Shown: piece by piece, positions 51,441 through 60,344 of the stretch
Numbering within the stretch: position 1 is the first letter of the stretch
How the letters are laid out: each line of letters begins with the position of its first letter
Assembly (NCBI RefSeq): GCF_037991315.1
Contig: NZ_CP150300.1
Span: 2,542,001 to 2,606,000 of the forward strand
Length of the DNA stretch: 64,000 nt
Direction of reading: 5' to 3'
Origin: Paenibacillus sp. FSL H8-0079
GTDB taxonomy: Bacteria; Bacillota; Bacilli; Paenibacillales; Paenibacillaceae
The notes under the pieces: generated by a model
Databases searched by the model: none
What the model was told of the DNA's origin: nothing
The model's input: the letters and a program-made list of their open reading frames with translations, nothing else
Program-made: the position numbers and the translations under genes

Positions 51441-54400
51441 GTGAATGTGTTATATCAGCGTTCTCCAAGAATGACACCGGTTCTCAAGGAAGAGGGACTC
51501 GAAATACTCAGGCCTCCAACAGAACCGAGCAAACCCACGTTTTCCATGATATCCATTATTGTGCCGATCATGATGACTATGGTCAGCATTGGTTTCTACG
51601 TATATATCAACATGACCGGCAAAATGAACAACAGCAATTATATGATGTTTCAGATGATGACGGTCATGATGATGCTTACTTCTTACACCATTCCATTCTT
51701 CGTGTATTTGAGCAACAAGAAATCATATCGCAAAAAATTGGAAGAACGCAAAACCATGTACCTTGCTCAACTCGAAAAACACCGGGAAGAATTGAAGGAA
51801 GCGCAGGCGGAGCAAGTAAAGAGCCTGTACGAAATTCATGGTGATCCGGGTGTGTGTCTTCAAGTGGTGAAGAACCGGAACAGTTCCTTGTGGGAACGTT
51901 CACCAGAGGACGATGATTTCCTTCAGGTGCGTATTGGTACGGGAGAGATTCCATTCCGAATCAAACTTCAGGTTCCGCGGATTGATGGTTACGAGAAGGA
52001 TGAGCTGATTGAAGCGGCCCATGAACTTGCGGCTGAATTCCAGACGGTACCGGATGCTTCCATTACATTGCCTTTGTTCCAATCAAAGGTTATGGGACTG
52101 GTCGGTGATCGGGAGGAAGTTCTTGCTTCCCTGCGAGTCATCATCTCACAGCTGACAGTACGGCATTCACCAGATGAACTCAAGCTTGCTGCTTTCTATG
52201 AAGAGAAGGACAGTAAGGAGTGGGATTGGCTCCGCTGGATGCCCCATATCTGGGATGAAGACCAGGGACAACGCTATATGGCCGACAGGCACAGCGGTGC
52301 GCATCAATTGGCGGACAGCTTGTTTTCCGTGTTGAACCGGCGCCGTAACAATAAGGAAGACCGTTACAAGAAAAGCGTGCAAACGCCGTGTTACGTTGTG
52401 ATTCTCTCCGATACGCAATTAATTGAAGAAGAACCGTTGCTTCCTCTGCTGCTGGAGTCGGCTCAGGAGATTGATGTATGCACCATCATACTGGCTAATC
52501 GCAAAGAGTCTCTACCGATGCATTGTCAGTTGATTATGGATGCCTCCAAAGGCAAAGGTGTGTATATCAAAAAAACGGAAGATGCAGATGTTATTCAACA
52601 AACGTACAATCCTGATGTGATCTCGAAAGAGATGGCAGAGGCGCTTTCCCGTTATATGTCACCGATCCGGTTGAAGCGTTCATCTGCTTCGGATATCCCG
52701 CAAGTGCTCCCGTTATTGGATATGCTGAGCACATCACGGGTGGAGGATCTGGATGTGGTGTCGAGGTGGGGACAGACGAGATATCCTGATACGCTACCCG
52801 TACCAATGGGTGTAAGAGCTGGCGGCAAGAAAATTGCGATTAATCTGCATGACAAAATTGAACGTCAGGGTCATGGTCCTCACGGTCTGATTGCAGGTAC
52901 AACCGGTTCAGGTAAAAGTGAGGTCATCCAGTCCATCGTAGCCTCACTGGCTGCTGAATTCCATCCACATGATCTGGCCTTCATGCTGATTGACTATAAG
53001 GGTGGCGGGATGTCCAACACTTTTGTCGATCTGCCTCATGTGGTCGGTACAATCACCAATCTGGATGGAAATCTGATTGAGCGGGCGAATATCTCACTTC
53101 GTGCCGAATTGGTCAGAAGGCAAAAGATATTAAATGATGCGGGAAACCTCCAGCACATTGATGAATATTACAAAATTTTGCGTTCCAGACATGAACAGCC
53201 ACTGCCACATCTGGTCATTATCATTGACGAGTTTGCTCAATTGAAGCGGGACCAGCCGGAGTTCATGGATGAATTGATCAGTATCGCGGCCATTGGTCGG
53301 ACACTTGGCGTTCATCTAATTCTGGCAACCCAGAAGCCAGCCGGCGTTGTGGACGATAAAATATGGAGTAATTCCCGTTTCCGAATCTGCCTTCGCGTAC
53401 AGAGTGAGGGAGACAGCAGGGACATGATCAAGATTCCAAATGCTGCCTGGATTACGAAGCCTGGGCGTGGATATTTTCAGGTCGGCAGTGATGAAGTATT
53501 TGAAGAAATGCAATTCGCCTGGAGTGGTGCGCCTTATAACCAGCAGGAGGATGCAACGACTGTATTACCTGTTATGGAAGTACGCTTGAACGGTAAGCGG
53601 GAACCTCTGTTAACTGGAGAGCGCCGAGCTGTTCTCAAAGGTGAAGATGTTCCGAAACAGCTTCAGGTGTTTATTGACTATGTTGCGCAGTCTGCAGCGG
53701 ATGCAGGTATCCGTCGTTTGCCAGGACCATGGTTACCACCTTTACCAGAGACACTGGAATGGGAAAGTCTTCCTGACTGGCAGGAAGAAGAGAATCGTGA
53801 TCTGTTGCTTGATGGCGGGGCGAGTGGTCTGAAACCACTGGTTGGTTTGTTGGATGATCTCCCTAATCAGCGTCAGCAGCCACTTGCATTGCCTATGGAT
53901 CAAGGCCATCTGGTTGTGTACGGTATGCCAGGACTCGGAAAAACAACATTTGTCCAGACCTTGCTGATGTCACTAGCCCGTTCACACAGAACTGAGCCTT
54001 GGCATGGTTACATTATCGATATGGGCCGTATGATGAAAGACTTTGCAGCACTTCCTCAGATCGGTGGCGTGATGATGGCTGAAGAGGAAGACCGGATCAA
54101 GCGGTTATTCCGCTATATTCTCAAGCTGTCGGCACAACGCAAAGATATCATCTCGGAGGCGGGCGTTAAAACGATTTCGGCCTATCGCCGAACAGCTCAT
54201 GCGGCTGTCCCGCAGGTGGTGGTGGTTATCGATGGTTATCTTTCATTCCGCAATGCTTATCCGGAAGAAAATGAACTTTTGGAGACGATCTTGCGTGAAG
54301 GCGGAAGTCTGGGCATCACCTTCGTGCTTACTGCCAATCGGGTAACGGATGTTTTTGAGAAATTCAGAAGTAATATTCCTAATGCGGTTTCATTTGAATT

Positions 54401-55445
54401 ATCCGATCCAAGTGATTATTATTATGCCGTGGGAAGACCTTCCAAGGCACCAAGCCAGCTTCCGCCAGGAAGAGGCCTGGTCAAAGGACAGGTACCTCCG
54501 TTGATGTTCCAGGCGGCATTACCTTCTTCCGGGGCAGATGAGGGCAAGCGGTCATCGGCACTGCGCCGTACAATCGCTGAGATTCGCCAAGGCTGGACCG
54601 GGGAAGAAGCGCCGCAGATTGCTCCGCTTCCGGAAGAGATCAAACTCAAGGATCTGCTCATTCGGACAGGATCATATGGTCAGGCTTGGGATACATCGTC
54701 TGTAACGGTGCCTGTGGGATTGCTTACGGATGATCTGGAACCATTCCAGCTTAATCTGCGTGAAGGTCCACATTTCATGGTAACGAGTCCGATGGAAGGC
54801 GGCAAAACGACATTTTTGCTGACCTGGATGTTATCACTGGCTTATCATGCTTCTCCGGAAGATGTGCAAATATACACGGTAGATATGCGTTATGGCTCAG
54901 GTGGACTGGGGGAAATCAGTAGTCTGCCCCATGTCCGTGGACACGTATCGCGAGAAGAACAGCTTGCACCTGTGATTCAACAGTTGTACGATGAAGTTCT
55001 GAAAAGAGGCGAGATTTCCGGTGGACCGGAACTTGTGCTCGTCATCGATGATGCGGACACCTTGTCCAAGCAGCTAAACGATTTTAATGTAAAAGATCAA
55101 TTGGGAGCGATTGTTCGTCAAGGAAGGGATCGCGGTGTACACGTGATTCTGTCCGGGGTTCCGGCAGACTTCCCGACCTTCGGTTCTGACTGGGTAACGG
55201 ATGTGAAGGCTTCCCAGAGCGGAATGCTGTTCGGGACTTTAGACCCTAACGATCTCTCGTTCTTCCGTATACCTTATTCGGAATCCGGGGGTAGTACAGG
55301 TGGGCTGAAGGTACTGCCTCCGGGTCAAGGTTATTATGTAAAACGTAAATATTCCAGGGTTAAAGGTGCAGTTCCATGTGATGACAGCTGGAAAATGACC
55401 GATTGGATTTCTGAAATTCGTGACCGATGGCATGTTGTAGTTTGA
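51441..55445 (+). CDS. essC: EssC-type FtsK/SpoIIIE ATPase of type VII secretion
   Basis: 1334 residues from GTG 51441, chosen for AAAGGAGG 10 bases upstream; the open frame further 5' is not needed. Two transmembrane helices lie at about 36-57 and 68-90. Three ATPase domains follow: D1 Walker A GTTGSGKSE (near 486) with Walker B LVIIIDEF (near 590); D2 GMPGLGKTT (near 828) with degenerate VVVVIDGY (near 926); D3 SPMEGGKTTF (near 1116) with LVLVIDDAD (near 1196). The two N-terminal FHA domains of staphylococcal EssC are absent. This is the motor that recognises and exports WXG100 substrates. Confidence 0.93.
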   Translation: MNVLYQRSPRMTPVLKEEGLEILRPPTEPSKPTFSMISIIVPIMMTMVSIGFYVYINMTGKMNNSNYMMFQMMTVMMMLTSYTIPFFVYLSNKKSYRKKLEERKTMYLAQLEKHREELKEAQAEQVKSLYEIHGDPGVCLQVVKNRNSSLWERSPEDDDFLQVRIGTGEIPFRIKLQVPRIDGYEKDELIEAAHELAAEFQTVPDASITLPLFQSKVMGLVGDREEVLASLRVIISQLTVRHSPDELKLAAFYEEKDSKEWDWLRWMPHIWDEDQGQRYMADRHSGAHQLADSLFSVLNRRRNNKEDRYKKSVQTPCYVVILSDTQLIEEEPLLPLLLESAQEIDVCTIILANRKESLPMHCQLIMDASKGKGVYIKKTEDADVIQQTYNPDVISKEMAEALSRYMSPIRLKRSSASDIPQVLPLLDMLSTSRVEDLDVVSRWGQTRYPDTLPVPMGVRAGGKKIAINLHDKIERQGHGPHGLIAGTTGSGKSEVIQSIVASLAAEFHPHDLAFMLIDYKGGGMSNTFVDLPHVVGTITNLDGNLIERANISLRAELVRRQKILNDAGNLQHIDEYYKILRSRHEQPLPHLVIIIDEFAQLKRDQPEFMDELISIAAIGRTLGVHLILATQKPAGVVDDKIWSNSRFRICLRVQSEGDSRDMIKIPNAAWITKPGRGYFQVGSDEVFEEMQFAWSGAPYNQQEDATTVLPVMEVRLNGKREPLLTGERRAVLKGEDVPKQLQVFIDYVAQSAADAGIRRLPGPWLPPLPETLEWESLPDWQEEENRDLLLDGGASGLKPLVGLLDDLPNQRQQPLALPMDQGHLVVYGMPGLGKTTFVQTLLMSLARSHRTEPWHGYIIDMGRMMKDFAALPQIGGVMMAEEEDRIKRLFRYILKLSAQRKDIISEAGVKTISAYRRTAHAAVPQVVVVIDGYLSFRNAYPEENELLETILREGGSLGITFVLTANRVTDVFEKFRSNIPNAVSFELSDPSDYYYAVGRPSKAPSQLPPGRGLVKGQVPPLMFQAALPSSGADEGKRSSALRRTIAEIRQGWTGEEAPQIAPLPEEIKLKDLLIRTGSYGQAWDTSSVTVPVGLLTDDLEPFQLNLREGPHFMVTSPMEGGKTTFLLTWMLSLAYHASPEDVQIYTVDMRYGSGGLGEISSLPHVRGHVSREEQLAPVIQQLYDEVLKRGEISGGPELVLVIDDADTLSKQLNDFNVKDQLGAIVRQGRDRGVHVILSGVPADFPTFGSDWVTDVKASQSGMLFGTLDPNDLSFFRIPYSESGGSTGGLKVLPPGQGYYVKRKYSRVKGAVPCDDSWKMTDWISEIRDRWHVVV

Positions 55446-55461
55446 GGGGAGGTGGCTCATA

Positions 55462-56292
55462 ATGTTGACGGTTCATGATTCTAAGCAAAAGGTAGTCACG
55501 TTACAAACAAAAGAACTTTTTTTCCTGGCCGGTATTCTCGGTTCAGACCGACTGCTTGGTGTGGAAGATCCGTTTCGCGGCTATATGGCGGAGGATATCG
55601 CGATGGAGTGGGAGCGCGTCAAGGCCTCCCTGCTTGACAAAGGATATCTGATTCAGGATCAGGAGACGGATGAGCTGATCATGACACCGACCGTTTTCTC
55701 CAGGGTAGCCATTGCCGGACTGTCCGACAGAGCTTGTTGGATTCGCTACACGATCAACGGCAAGTCGTATGAGAGTTATATACACTGCACGGATGAGCGG
55801 GTCGTTGAAGTTTCCCGTGTTGCCGACGTACCGGACTCGTTCCGGCTCAGCGATCTGGGAAGTGTTCGTGAAGCCATTGATGTTCTGATAGAGCGGATGA
55901 AATGGAGCGGCCATTCTCCTGCAGAGAAACCGGCATTAATGTGCTCCAAGAAAAAATTCTATGATGTTATGAATGAGCTGGAAAACAGCGAGGTACAGAC
56001 GGTAGCTGATGAACTCGCTCAGGAGACAAGTGATCCTGAGGGTTCACTTGCGCTGGCACGCTGTCTGGTGGGTAAGGAGTCAGATGGGGAGCTTCGGTTG
56101 CTTGTGTGGAATGAAGAGGGGTGGAAGTCGCAGTCAGCAGCATTTGCTGCAAGTGCGGTATCCAACTGGCTGTTCCGGATGAGCACTGCCGCTTCAGATG
56201 ATTGGCTTGTTGCAGCACTGACGACTAGAGAACAGTTTCACGAGATGCTGCTGGACTGGCTTAAACAGCCTGCAGGGGAAGAGGAAAGGTGA
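55462..56292 (+). CDS. Unrecognised cytoplasmic protein of the type VII locus
   Basis: 276 residues from ATG 55462 behind GAGGGGAGGTGG, 16 bases after essC. The N-terminal 60 residues look winged-helix-like (KELFFLAGILGSDRLLGVED, EWERVKASLLDKGYLI), followed by beta-rich sequence (WIRYTINGKSYESYIHCTDE) and a helical C-terminus. No membrane helix or signal is present. By size, position and mixed fold it could be a substrate chaperone with the role EspG plays in mycobacterial ESX systems, but I see no direct similarity. Confidence 0.7.
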   Translation: MLTVHDSKQKVVTLQTKELFFLAGILGSDRLLGVEDPFRGYMAEDIAMEWERVKASLLDKGYLIQDQETDELIMTPTVFSRVAIAGLSDRACWIRYTINGKSYESYIHCTDERVVEVSRVADVPDSFRLSDLGSVREAIDVLIERMKWSGHSPAEKPALMCSKKKFYDVMNELENSEVQTVADELAQETSDPEGSLALARCLVGKESDGELRLLVWNEEGWKSQSAAFAASAVSNWLFRMSTAASDDWLVAALTTREQFHEMLLDWLKQPAGEEER

Positions 56293-56298
56293 TGGTAA

Positions 56299-56847
56299 AT
56301 GCGCATTCGTGTGGAACCGGATGTGCTTCGGGCACTGAGCAGGCAGATTCAGTATGCAGCGGAGCAAATACAGCAAAAGATGGCAGTGTTGGATCAGGCG
56401 ATTCATTCGCTGGAGTGGGAGGTTGAATCCCGCGCAGCGGTGATGAATGAATGGAATCACAGTAAACGACTGGGCGAGGATGCGCTTCGTCGATTGATGG
56501 ACTTAAGCGTACAGCTGGGACGCAAAGCGTTGTTATTCCAGCAGGCAGACATGGAGTATCGTTCCGTGCTGAGTCATGTGAACACAGCCTATGGTAATGC
56601 GGTCAATATGCTGAATGTTCTTCAGAACAACCGTACAGGAGAAATCATGCCTGCACATTCTGCAACTGTAGCTGTAGTATCCGATCCCCTTTCCGCAATG
56701 GCGGCCGTATATCGTGTACAGGATGCCGCTCCGCCTGATGGCTCCCCGGCTACACTGGTACAGGCCATGCAGCCTGAGCCTGTAGCATGGAGATTCACAG
56801 ACCCTTCCTTTCGGGGAAGAAGAGGAACCGAGCCTGTGGTTTCCTGA
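56299..56847 (+). CDS. Long WXG100-like protein with degenerate motif
   Basis: 182 residues from ATG 56299, 6 bases after the previous gene and probably coupled. The first 100 residues form two amphipathic helices like ESAT-6 proteins, with W40-E-V in place of W-x-G (SLEWEVESRA). A Pro/Ala-rich tail of about 70 residues follows and ends in a basic RGRRGTEPVVS. It may be a second secreted partner or a structural member of the system. The missing glycine makes this a call by context as much as by motif. Confidence 0.7.
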   Translation: MRIRVEPDVLRALSRQIQYAAEQIQQKMAVLDQAIHSLEWEVESRAAVMNEWNHSKRLGEDALRRLMDLSVQLGRKALLFQQADMEYRSVLSHVNTAYGNAVNMLNVLQNNRTGEIMPAHSATVAVVSDPLSAMAAVYRVQDAAPPDGSPATLVQAMQPEPVAWRFTDPSFRGRRGTEPVVS

Positions 56848-56957
56848 ACAGGGTGAATAAAAAGGACAGCAGGAAGTGAATATTTTTTTGTAAATAGGCT
56901 GTTAGGAGAAGTTTCAAGTGCTGAAAATGGGGTAAATAGGAGTAGGTCCTTCGGCTT

Positions 56958-56986
56958 TTGTCCGATCGATCCTGGTATAGTACAAT
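56958..56986 (+). promoter_or_regulatory. Dedicated promoter of esxA
   Basis: TTGTCC (56958-56963), 17 bases and TACAAT (56981-56986), 48 bases before the esxA start. Confidence 0.65.
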
Positions 56987-57033
56987 TTGAACAAGTAAAA
57001 ATTTAATTGCACAAACCAAGGAGGAATTTACCA

Positions 57034-57309
57034 ATGGCAGGACGTATTTTAGTTACCCCAGAGCAGCTTGATCAGGTTTCCAACCAATTTAAACAAAGCG
57101 GTGAGCAAAGTCAGCAAATCGTATCTACATTGACTCAATCCATCACAAGCATGGAAGGACAATGGGAAGGTATGACAAAGCAACGCTTCTTCCAGGAGTT
57201 CCAAGAAGCTAGCAAACAAATGCAATCGTTCGTTCAAACGCTGAACAGCATCAGCGCTGAACTTACAGCTATTGCTAACAAATTCCGTACAGCTGACCAA
57301 GCTCGTTAA
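57034..57309 (+). CDS. esxA: WXG100-family secreted protein EsxA
   Basis: 91 residues from ATG 57034 behind CCAAGGAGGA. Canonical ESAT-6 helical hairpin with W44-E-G46 (MEGQWEGMTKQRF) in the turn and F84-x3-D88 (KFRTAD) near the C-terminus, a variant of the YxxxD/E export signal. No Sec signal. It should be secreted through EssC as a dimer. Its own promoter and terminator suggest much higher expression than the rest of the locus. Confidence 0.95.
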   Translation: MAGRILVTPEQLDQVSNQFKQSGEQSQQIVSTLTQSITSMEGQWEGMTKQRFFQEFQEASKQMQSFVQTLNSISAELTAIANKFRTADQAR

Positions 57310-57393
57310 TCTGCTTTACATAGATCAGGCCGATGTGAAGTCTGAGTTCGTCCTGAGTTATAGGTGGGTAGCAAGCTGAAGATGTACAACTAC

Positions 57394-57432
57394 AGCAAAA
57401 ACCGGGCGTTTTCACAACACCCGGTTTTTGCT
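57394..57432 (+). terminator. Strong hairpin between esxA and the kinase gene
   Basis: A 13-bp perfect stem AGCAAAAACCGGG (57394-57406) with CCCGGTTTTTGCT (57420-57432). It isolates the esxA message and limits read-through to the kinase gene 35 bases further on. Confidence 0.82.
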
Positions 57433-57467
57433 GCAACTATGACACTAGGACAGAGAGAGGGATAAGC

Positions 57468-59546
57468 ATGTCTTTTCAACCAAATCCCGGGGATGAAGTG
57501 GTGATTAACGACATTGCCTATACGATTGGGCAACATCCGGCTGCGCCGGGTCTGGCTTATGCCCAAGCCGGAAGGCAGGGGATTGTTTATCAGTTGATAC
57601 CCCGAAATGGTTCCATTCATGGGGCCAAAGCACTAAAAGTGTTTTTTCCTAAATTCCGTATTCCGGCTATGGTATATCAGTCTGAGCATATGGAGTCTTA
57701 TAGTGAACTGCCAGGTTTGCAGGTATGCAAGCGTGATGTGCTCACTCCGGAAAGAAACGGAGCGCTCATTGGAAAACATCCCGATCTGTTATATGCGGTG
57801 TTGATGCCATGGGTGCAAGGTCAGACCTGGTTCGATGTGATTAGCGATCAGAGACAGCTGACGGCAGAGGAGAGCCTGAAGCTGGCCAGAGCGCTTGCCG
57901 GAACAGGTTCGGCTATGGAGCAACGTGGACTGGCTCATTGCGATATGTCCGCTCCCAATGTAATGATTCCGTTTTTTTCCGAAGTGGAGAACCTGGGGAA
58001 GACGTCTGCGGTAGAACTGGTGGATGTCGAGCAAATGTACGGTTCCAAGATGGATCGTCCGGATGCCCTGCTTGCCGGGTCACCCGGTTATGCGGCCCAT
58101 CGAACAGTGCACAGTGGTTTGTGGAGTTCATATGCTGACCGATTTGCCGGAGCCGTTATTATTGCTGAGATGTTAAGCTGGTCGGACCCTGTGATTGTAG
58201 AGAAAGCCTGGGGCGAAAGCTATTTTGATCAACATGAAATGCAAACGGTGAGTGAACGGTATTATGCGATGCGGGAGTCCCTTGAGAAGCGTTGGGGTTC
58301 CAAATTGTCTGAGCTGTTTATTCGCGCCTGGGAAAGTCACGATCTGAGCAGTTGTCCGACGTTTGGTGAGTGGTATGTTGCACTGGCTGCGGTAGATGTT
58401 CATCAGACTAATGCGGTTGCTGCTGCGACATCGGGAGAAGACGTTAATCAGCAGCCGGAAACTGTTAATGCGAATCTGAAAAAGAACTCAGAATCTGCAA
58501 GTGAAACGTTGAATGATAAAAATGGAAAAAATTCCCAAACGCAGCACTCTCCTGATCAGGAAGCGGTTGTGAACCGTCTGTTCCTGCAAGCAAGAGCCCT
58601 GGAGGACGAAGATAAACCAGCGGCTGCACTGGAAGTGTACCGCTCGTTGTATCACTTCATTCCTCATAACAGTGCAATGCAGATGGAAGTTGAGGCCGCA
58701 ATCAAGGAACTGGATGCGAAGCTCAATCCGAAAGAAGACACAGACAAGCCCGTACCTGTGCCATTCTACAGATCCAAAAAGTTCATGATCTCCTCTGCTG
58801 TACTTATTGTATTGCTGGCAGGTGGTGTGCCAACGGTCAAAATACTCGCCGACCAGGCAGAGGTGAAGCAGCAAGAACAACAGGAAGCCATCAGATTGGC
58901 AGAGGTTAAGGCTGCGGAAGAGGCTGAAGCTGCGAAGGCGGCTGCACTCAAGCAGCAGGAAGAGCAAGAGAAGCAAAAGGCTGCGGATGCTGCAAAACTG
59001 GACGCAGAGGAAAAGAAAAAGCTCGCTGAAGCCAAGCAAAAGGAAGCTGAAGCGAAGAAAAAAGAAGAAGAACGCAAGGCATTACAGGCCAAGTACGACA
59101 AACAGGCAAAATATGAGGCCTATCTGGTGAAGCGGGAGCAGCAGAAGAAAGAAGCTGCCAAGAAAGCGGAGCAGGAAAAATACGATAAACAGGCAAAATA
59201 TGAAGCTTATCTGGTCTGGAAAAAAGAGAATGATGCCAAGCTTGCCAAACAGGAAGCAGAGCGTAAGGCGGCAGCCGAAGTTAAACGTCAGCAGGAGATC
59301 GCTCAAAAAGCCGCGCTCAAGAAAAAACGTGCCCAGAATGTGGTCACGCTGATTGCTCATTACAATAAAACGTATAACGCTCAAAAAGGCAGAAAAATTG
59401 AAAATGCGGAATCGTATGCCCGTGATTTCAAAAATCTATATAATACCGATGCTGCCTATTTCAAAGGTGTCGGCAAAGTGGCCGCTCGAATGAGCGCCAT
59501 TAACAAATTCCTGAGCAACAACAGTTATACGTTGCCTAACTTATAA
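57468..59546 (+). CDS. Membrane-spanning Ser/Thr kinase-like protein with external coiled coil
   Basis: 692 residues from ATG 57468 behind GACAGAGAGAGG. Residues about 10-300 form a protein-kinase-like domain: Gly-rich loop A34GRQGIVY, Lys57 in ALKVF, catalytic loop H158CDMSAPN164, D186VE in place of DFG, and DRFAGAVI. A linker (about 330-430) leads to one transmembrane helix at about 438-458 (FMISSAVLIVLLAGGVP). An Ala/Glu/Lys/Gln coiled coil of about 180 residues and a small C-terminal domain would be outside. Pseudokinase-TM-external topology resembles EssB/YukC, but the catalytic residues here are kept and the protein is longer. Confidence 0.83.
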   Translation: MSFQPNPGDEVVINDIAYTIGQHPAAPGLAYAQAGRQGIVYQLIPRNGSIHGAKALKVFFPKFRIPAMVYQSEHMESYSELPGLQVCKRDVLTPERNGALIGKHPDLLYAVLMPWVQGQTWFDVISDQRQLTAEESLKLARALAGTGSAMEQRGLAHCDMSAPNVMIPFFSEVENLGKTSAVELVDVEQMYGSKMDRPDALLAGSPGYAAHRTVHSGLWSSYADRFAGAVIIAEMLSWSDPVIVEKAWGESYFDQHEMQTVSERYYAMRESLEKRWGSKLSELFIRAWESHDLSSCPTFGEWYVALAAVDVHQTNAVAAATSGEDVNQQPETVNANLKKNSESASETLNDKNGKNSQTQHSPDQEAVVNRLFLQARALEDEDKPAAALEVYRSLYHFIPHNSAMQMEVEAAIKELDAKLNPKEDTDKPVPVPFYRSKKFMISSAVLIVLLAGGVPTVKILADQAEVKQQEQQEAIRLAEVKAAEEAEAAKAAALKQQEEQEKQKAADAAKLDAEEKKKLAEAKQKEAEAKKKEEERKALQAKYDKQAKYEAYLVKREQQKKEAAKKAEQEKYDKQAKYEAYLVWKKENDAKLAKQEAERKAAAEVKRQQEIAQKAALKKKRAQNVVTLIAHYNKTYNAQKGRKIENAESYARDFKNLYNTDAAYFKGVGKVAARMSAINKFLSNNSYTLPNL

Positions 59547-59581
59547 AAAAACAAGTGAACGATGGAGGTGACTCACCCTAG

Positions 59582-60334
59582 ATGAACTACACGATTCAAG
59601 CATCGCAGCGTACACCTGCACTTATTATATATTTAATTGATATTAGCGCCTCCATGAATATGGTTCTGGAAAATCGTCGTCGGATTGACGTCGTCTATGA
59701 TGCTTTATCTCTCGCGATTCGCCAAATGGTATTTCGGTCCACCAAGGGAAATCGACTGACACCTCGCTATCGGATAGCTATATTAGCTTATAGCGATGAT
59801 GTATATGACTTGTTGAACGGAATCAAAGGGATTGACGAGATTGCTGCAGTTGGTTCTTTGCCTGATCTGACACCGAGACGCTTTTCGGATTCTGCGAAGG
59901 CTTTCCTACAGGCTGAGAAGATACTACAGGCCGAAATTCCGAATATGCAGGATTGTCCTGCGCCACTCGTATGCCACATGACGGATGGGGTAGCTACAGG
60001 TGAAGATCCTGAGCCTATTGCGAAAAGAATCATGGGCATGAGTGTACCTGACGGCAATGTACTGGTGGAGAATATCTTTATATCCGATCATCTGCTGGAA
60101 GGGCCGATCACTGAACCTAGAAGATGGAAGGGAATCTCTTCGGAAACGAATCTTCAGGATGAGCATGGAGAGAAGTTGCGTAACATGTCATCCGTCCTGC
60201 CCGAAAGTTATCGGGAAATGCTTGTTGAAGCTGATTATTTGCTTGCACCCGGTGCACTCATGATGCTGCCAGGTACCTGCGCAGAATTGGTATCGATCGG
60301 GTTCCAGATGTCCGCTGCTACGCCTGTGAGATAG
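59582..60334 (+). CDS. von Willebrand factor A domain protein of the type VII locus
   Basis: 250 residues from ATG 59582; GGAGGTGA lies about 11 bases upstream. The VWA fold starts at once: LIIYLIDISASMNMV contains the MIDAS D20-I-S-A-S24, and the later MTDGVATGED segment contributes the Thr/Asp part. No membrane helix or signal peptide, so cytoplasmic. MIDAS proteins bind partners through a metal ion; a scaffold or phospho-substrate role between kinase and phosphatase is inferred. Only 10 bases separate it from the phosphatase gene. Confidence 0.86.
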   Translation: MNYTIQASQRTPALIIYLIDISASMNMVLENRRRIDVVYDALSLAIRQMVFRSTKGNRLTPRYRIAILAYSDDVYDLLNGIKGIDEIAAVGSLPDLTPRRFSDSAKAFLQAEKILQAEIPNMQDCPAPLVCHMTDGVATGEDPEPIAKRIMGMSVPDGNVLVENIFISDHLLEGPITEPRRWKGISSETNLQDEHGEKLRNMSSVLPESYREMLVEADYLLAPGALMMLPGTCAELVSIGFQMSAATPVR

Positions 60335-60344
60335 GAGGGGAATC

